Below, one piece after another: positions 59,201 through 64,000 of a DNA stretch of 64,000 nucleotides (positions within the stretch are counted from its first letter, which is position 1; every line of letters starts with the position of its first letter). A program made the position numbers and the translations under genes. The stretch covers positions 62,001-126,000 of the forward strand of contig NC_026656.2 of assembly GCF_000004075.3 (NCBI RefSeq). Direction: 5' to 3'. Below the pieces are notes generated by a model. It made no database searches. It was not told the origin of the DNA and saw nothing but the letters and a program-made list of their open reading frames with translations. This DNA is from Cucumis sativus (lineage: Eukaryota > Streptophyta > Magnoliopsida > Cucurbitales > Cucurbitaceae).

Positions 59201-61596
59201 ATTCAACAGTGAAGTGCACTTTCTGCTTCATGTGATCTTCAACAACCTCGCCTCCCCCTTGATTTATCCATTCAACAATTTCAGCTCTCTAGTAGGAGAA
59301 TTTCAAATATGATCTCAAAATATACATAAAAAATATTTGGGATTATGGAAGTCAAAAGTTGATGCATGTTTGTTAGTGTTCAAAAATAAAATGTAAAAAA
59401 AATTTGAAGGCATATTCCTCAAATGAAAAATGAAAATCGTAATTATTTCACATGCTAAATGACATTTGGCACTATCTTAAATTTTTTAGGAAAATTACTC
59501 CCCAAGTTTTGGTTTTGAAGAACACGTGTGTTTGGTTCTTGAGTTTTAAAAATGTACATTTTTAGTCTCCAGGTTTAGAAAAATAGACCCATTTGGTCAT
59601 GCACCTTTTTAGTCTCTAAGTTTATAAAAATTGGTTTAGAAAGTCCCCAATATAACTTTATACATTTTTAAGGTAGAATAACTTCTTCTAAAAATTGGTT
59701 TTGAGAGTCTCCAGTATAACATTAAGCACTCAAGGATTAAAAGAGTACATTTTGAAAACTCAAGGACCAATAAACCTATTTCTATAAAATTGGGGACTAA
59801 AAAGGTAATTTTTCCATTTTTTTTATATCATTCTCTTAACAGGATCGGAGTGTTAAAGAAACAGTAGATCTAGAATCCTATCTGCACCATTGACTTGCTT
59901 TTAAAATCATGGAGTTGGAGCAGTAATGAACTACTCTTTACTCAAGTCAACTGATATTGAATACAGGGCTTCTACTTTGTTATTTTTTTAAAAAATGGAT
60001 GCTATTTACCACAATAATACATCTAAAACCTAAAGTGCATAGTGTACATTAATCATGCTGTTTGAAATAAGAGGAAAGAATCTTTACAACATACCCGATC
60101 TTCTGGAAAGGAACTAGAAAAACAAAATATTTTCCCCTTAAATACACATGATGACTTCCCATTTGAAACCATGAAATCACGCCCCATCTTTTCTCAACTC
60201 TTGTTTGTACCATTTGCTACACATTGTTGGCTTTTCTGGGATAATTTCATTTTCCTGTCTCCATTCACTTTTGTTTCACTTTTTTCTTCAATTCTTTCCA
60301 CTGCTATTGACGTCTTTCCAATGCTAACATGAATATTTCCTTCTGACACATTTGATGGCACGATTGGATGAACATTTGGAACTTTATTTTGATCCATAAC
60401 AATGGTGCTCATTTTACTAGATGCTGCAAAGTAAACAGCCAGAAAATTTAGAACAAGACAAACAGGCTAGGGATCTCCAAACAAATATTAGTCATGCATC
60501 CAAATGAAATGTGCAGTTATTCTGCATGATGGTAGTTTAAGGTTGCTATTCAAAAGACAGATAGCTTAGAATACGAGTCCTGCATATCAAACCTTTAGGA
60601 ATAAGTTCATCATATGCCATGTGTCTACCAAGAATAGGGATCTCCTTCTTCTGACGGTCACACTCTTCAAGCCAGTTGGATCTAACCACATGAACAACTC
60701 CTGAAGTAGCAATATCTCTAACCTCCTTTTTCTCCCTGCCATTTGAAATATGATAAAACTAATTTTCAATTGGGTGGATAGACCATTCAAATGAAATCAA
60801 AAAGCTCACAGCACAGGCGAGCTCACAAATTCAAGCAATAAAGTTCACAAAACCTATGTTGCGATTAAAGTAAAAGGATAATTACATTTCTGACGAATCT
60901 CCAACTATTATGTGTGTTAATTTGTCATTGAAAACCATGTATCGGGAGCCTCCACCTCTGAGAATCATATTTACAATCTTCCGCATCTCAGAAGCTTCAA
61001 ACCCAACAACTTTTATTCTACATGCTGACAAATATAGGTCGTTTTCTTCAGACTAAAAGTCATTTGCAAGACAATTAACAGTGTTTTCTTCATTCCTTCC
61101 CATCGTGACTGGCACTTCAACATCAACCTCATTTATAAAATTAGAAGCATCTGAAAACATAGACGTGCTCTGTGAAAGAGTAACTTCAACATCCATGTCT
61201 GAAAACCCAGGACCAGCAACTGCTGTGAATTTTGAATCGGTAAGAAATGAGGACGGTACAGCTTCCAAGTTCCCAATATCCTTTTCTTGGCTATTGTGAG
61301 CAGTCAAGCAACCCCTTGTCAATTTATTTGAAGTTCCAGAAACGCTACCAACAGGGTACAGCTCCTCATTAAAACATCCTATCAATTAAAAATGAGAATA
61401 AAAGGATTTGAAACAAGTTAGAAACTAATAAAATTATTAGACAAATAACTGCCAACAATTCAAATATCATATCGGTTTTCAAATATACAACCCGAACTAC
61501 TACCTTTTCTGGCCATGGACTGATCAAACCATTTCCGAGTAACAATATTGATACGGCCCCACGTTCGTGCAACCTTGTACTTGTCACCTTCAGGAG
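56213..61596 (-). pseudogene. TOPBP1A: TOPBP1/MEI1-like multi-BRCT gene, eight exons, two nonsense codons
   Basis: BRCT scaffold of DNA-damage signalling and meiosis. Minus exons: 61504-61596 (KYKVARTWGRINIVTRKWFD), 60896-61378 (GFEASEMRKIVNMILRGGGS), 60593-60735 (SGVVHVVRSNWLEECDRQKK), 60095-60423 (CVFKGKIFCFSSSFPEDR), 59124-59286 (AEIVEWINQGGGEVVEDHMK), 57282-57572 (GFENIRFCVSQYDDKDRVLL, ITAEWIYECVSQ), 57034-57119 (PDCSLVGQDHSETSPIGALS), 56213-56306 ([20 protein letters not shown]). Phases agree at the junctions. TAG at 61053-61055 and TGA at 60194-60196 are in frame inside exons 2 and 4. The conserved BRCT Trp in exon 5 is Arg (SSHRVRSCL). Upstream and 3' exons are missing; the sequence passes directly into LCKB2-like DNA. 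Confidence 0.85.
58256..58612 (+). pseudogene. RPL22: RPL22 retropseudogene in a TOPBP1 intron
   Basis: 60S ribosomal protein L22-like sequence on the plus strand without introns. ATG at 58256 gives RPAASGGPKGK. After frame breaks come [42 protein letters not shown]-stop, VIASNKEMNVYELRYFNIAK and a displaced acidic end with TGA at 58610-58612. Intronless coding sequence with UTR-like flanks (about 58190 and to about 58740) indicates insertion of a reverse-transcribed mRNA. It sits antisense between TOPBP1 exons at 57.6 and 59.1 kb. No clear poly(A) or target duplication was found. Confidence 0.88.
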
Positions 61597-61825
61597 CTTA
61601 CTTAACCATTAAAGAAAACCTCTTATTCAAACAAGAATATTTAATACCAATAAGTAAACATTCTATGCAACTATTTAGAAATGGATTGTCTATGCAAGTA
61701 GCATGCTTGCAATAGCCATACAGATAAACGTTTGTGAGTGTGGTTAGTCATTCCCATCACTTAACCTAACCTAGAAACTAGAGAGATTGTCAAGGGAAAA
61801 AAAGTGATCAATTTTGTTCTTAGAT
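61597..61825. other. Intergenic
   Basis: No TOPBP1 upstream exon is recognised between exon 61504-61596 and the duplicated LINE/LTR block. Confidence 0.5.
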
Positions 61826-62280
61826 GAAAAGATATAACATCTCTAGAGGCGGAAGACAAACCTTATGCAACTCAGTTCTGGTTAGCCTTCCTACATACTT
61901 TTGATGTTTGAATGTTTTATTTTGGAAGGAAAGATGGGGGTTGGTTAATCAGTTTCTGGAAGTGGAAGGGCTGTATTTTCTGGAGAGCAGAATTTCAGAA
62001 GTTGTTCAGTTACTTTAATCTTAGAAAGTGTTTTCCATTATCGTAAACTACTTTTGATGTTTGAATGTTTTATTTTGTACATGGTTATTGTCTGTAATAG
62101 TACTTGTTTGTTCTGTGTTTTCAAGACTAGTTTGAGTATTGTATTCTGTAATAGTTTGGTTGCTTAATGAACAAATAAGAACCATTACCTGGTGTTCTAT
62201 CAGCTTCTCAATCAAGCATTCACATCTCAATAAGGTATTATACATGCAATCAAACAATCACAACATACATACCATTTACT
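61826..62280 (+). repeat. Rearranged duplicate of 17911-19230 (LINE plus LTR pieces)
   Basis: 61826-61897 equals 17911-17981 of the LINE (gaaaagatataacatctcta...). It is followed at once by cttttgatgtttgaatgttt (as at 19001) and then by ggaaggaaagatgggggttg (as at 18870), continuing collinear through the LTR end (gttctatca, about 62201) into the satellite. The cttttgatg motif therefore appears twice here (61899 and 62049). About 0.9 kb of the original, including the protease-chromodomain, is absent. Confidence 0.88.
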
Positions 62281-63840
62281 CAAAACGACCTAAAACATGC
62301 TCAAAACGTGTCTAGGTTTCACTTGAACTTTCAAAACGACCTAAAACAGCTTACGTGTAGGTTCGTAACTCATAACCTACGAAAAAAGTTCAAATATTGT
62401 GAAAAAAGCACTACAAGACCCAAAATGGCAACCAAGTGTGTAAGTGCAACAAAATTAATTCAAACCAACCTAAAACATGCTCAAAACGTGTCTAGGTATT
62501 ACTTGAGTTTTCAAAACGACCTAGGAAATCCTAAGTGTAAGTTCGTAACTCATAATCTACCAAGAAGGTTGAAAAAAGCATTTCAAGACCAAAAATGACA
62601 ACCATGTGTGTAAGTGCAACAAACTCAATCTAACCTAAAATGAATTCAAAACGCGTGTACATCACTTGAATTTTCAAAACGACCAAGCAATGCTTAAGTG
62701 TAAGTTTGTAACTCACAACCTACCAAAATTTCCAAATGTGTGAAAAAAGTACTTCAAGACCCAACATGTCAATCAAATGTGTTTTAAACTTAGTTTCAAA
62801 CCAACCTAAAACGAGTTCAAAACGTGTCTAAGTTTCACTTGAACTTTCAAAACGACCTAAAACAGCTTACATGTAGATTCATAACTCATAATTTATGAAA
62901 AAAGTTCAAATAGTGTGAAAAAAGCACTACAAGACCCAAAATGGCAACCAAGTGTCTAAGTGCAACAAACTTAGTTCAAACCAACCTAAAACGTGCTCAA
63001 AACGTGTCTAGGTATTACTTGAGTTTTCAAAACGACCTAGCAAATCCTAAGTGTAAGTTCGTAACTCATAATCTACCAAAAAGGTTGAAAAAAGCATTTC
63101 AAGACCAAAAATGACAACCAAGTGCAACAAACTCAATCTAACCTAAAATGTATTCAAAACGTGTGTAAGTATCACTTGAATTTTCAAAACGACCCAGAAA
63201 TGGTTAAGTGTAAGTTTGTAACTCACAACCTACCAAAATTTCAAAAAGTATGAAAAAAGTACTTCAAGACCCAACATGTCAATCAAATGTGTGTAAAACT
63301 TAGTTTCAAACCAACCTAAAACGAGTTCAAAACGTGTCTAAGTTTCACTTGAACTTTCAAAACGACCTAACAAATATTCAATACAAGTTCATAAGTCATA
63401 ACCTAGCAAAAAGTTCCAAATTTTTTAAAAAGACACTCCAAAACCCAAAATGTCAAGTGTGTAAGTGCAACGAACTTAGTTCTATACAAACCTAACAAGT
63501 ATTGAAAACACGTATAAGTTTTCAAACACCTTAACAACGCTTAAGTGTAAGTTTATAACTCATAACTTACCAAAAATTTCAAAAAGTGTGAAAAAAAATC
63601 TTTCAAGACTCAAAATGGCAACCATGGCTGTATGTAAAACTAACTTAGTTTGTAACAACCTAAAAGGTGTTAAAAAAATGTTTAAGTATCACTCGAACTT
63701 TAAAAACGACCTAATAATGCTTTAGTGTTACTTCATAACTCATAACCTACCAAAAAGTTCAAAAAATGTAGAAAAAGCACTCCAAAATCCAAAATGGAAA
63801 CCAAGTGTGTAAGTGCAACAAACTTAGTCTCAACTTTAAA
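62281..63840. repeat. About 170-bp satellite array with trimeric higher-order repeat
   Basis: The anchor tcaaaacgac (or close variants) occurs at 62331, 62511, 62674, 62847, 63027, 63184, 63357, about 63522 and 63701. Intervals 180, 163, 173, 180, 157, 173, 165 and 179. Monomers 1-3 resemble monomers 4-6 more than each other (cctaaaacagctta; cctag-aaatcctaa; gttaagtgtaagttt), a trimer of about 516 bp. Units also carry gtaactcataacctac and caagacccaaaatg. Short frames across it are not genes. Confidence 0.93.
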
Positions 63841-64000
63841 ATTAGTGCGAGTTGGGAAATGTATTAACTCAAGCATGATGTAAAAACTTGAAACGACTTA
63901 AATATTTATTCACCATCACATAAAAACAGTAATTAAATATAGATAACATGTGTAAATAAAGGGAGAATCACCTTTCTAGCAGTAGCTTTACAGTAAGACC
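63841..64000. other. Window edge, nothing recognised
   Basis: Array homology fades near 63840. The remaining 160 bases show no feature. Confidence 0.5.

Noticed and set aside
62308..62598. Open frames of 90-100 codons in the satellite arrays (also 19257-19526)
   Set aside because: They repeat with the satellite unit and have no domain; openness follows from composition.
1..64000. tRNA, rRNA or organellar DNA insertions
   Set aside because: No cloverleaf-capable tRNA, rRNA core motif or plastid/mitochondrial gene sequence was seen. The tRNA-like strings at 3976 and 47018 are primer-binding sites.
1..64000. Explicit Helitron ends (TC start, CTRR end with hairpin) around the gene mosaic
   Set aside because: Several ctag-type tetramers exist but none with a convincing upstream hairpin, so no Helitron boundary is annotated.

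Overview
This window looks like nuclear DNA from a flowering plant. It is AT-rich, dense in retrotransposons and satellites, and carries intron-containing fragments of plant genes such as the HECT ligase UPL6, a DUF1338 plastid enzyme, TIM44, PDS5 and TOPBP1/MEI1. A Myb/SANT-like fragment at 50.5 kb and one gag family resemble sequences I associate with cucurbit genomes. That placement is an inference from memory, not a search result. I see no intact protein-coding gene. Almost every coding trace is truncated, frameshifted or nonsense-mutated.

Layout. 0-4.2 kb: Ty3/gypsy element on the minus strand with its 5' LTR, primer site and a gag that carries a 226-bp triplication. 4.6-6.6 kb and 11.4-14.4 kb: two near-identical chromovirus pol copies that share one nonsense codon; the second keeps its 3' LTR. 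Just right of the first copy lie exons from the middle of UPL6 (6.7-7.8 kb). Just right of the second lie UPL6 HECT exons (14.6-16.0 kb), so UPL6 order is permuted. 8.4-9.9 kb: a 519-bp tandem repeat. 16.1-18.1 kb: LINE reverse transcriptase. 18.1-19.15 kb: collapsed chromovirus in which protease is joined to chromodomain. 20.2-20.8 kb: PDS5 tail. 21.2-27.5 kb: pieces of a DUF1338 gene whose first two exons are repeated six to seven times, with exons of a PH-domain gene lodged between them. 27.5-28.4 kb: a 179-bp GC-rich satellite. 29.7-30.2 kb: TIM44 exons. 31-35.4 kb: minisatellites, a LINE ORF1 zinc knuckle, and a promoter/5'UTR-like stretch with a first-exon-like frame. 38.8-42.6 kb: a second LINE (minus) split by a 1.94-kb solo LTR with a 5-bp target duplication. 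42.6-48.5 kb: CACTA-like end, gag fragments, LTRs and a chromodomain remnant. 50.5 kb: Myb/SANT-like remnant. 55.2-61.6 kb: a TOPBP1/MEI1 pseudogene fused to the 3' end of a lipid-kinase (LCKB2-like) gene, with an RPL22 retropseudogene inside one of its introns. 61.8-63.8 kb: a rearranged duplicate of 17.9-19.6 kb running into a satellite with trimeric higher-order structure.

The notable theme is a mosaic of partial host genes that keep their introns. UPL6, DUF1338, the PH gene, TIM44, TOPBP1 and LCKB2 are all on the minus strand, and several are joined within tens to hundreds of bases. This resembles gene-fragment capture by Helitron- or Pack-type transposons, or repeated template-switching repair. 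I could not find defining transposon ends, so the mechanism is open. No operon-like cooperation between genes can be claimed.
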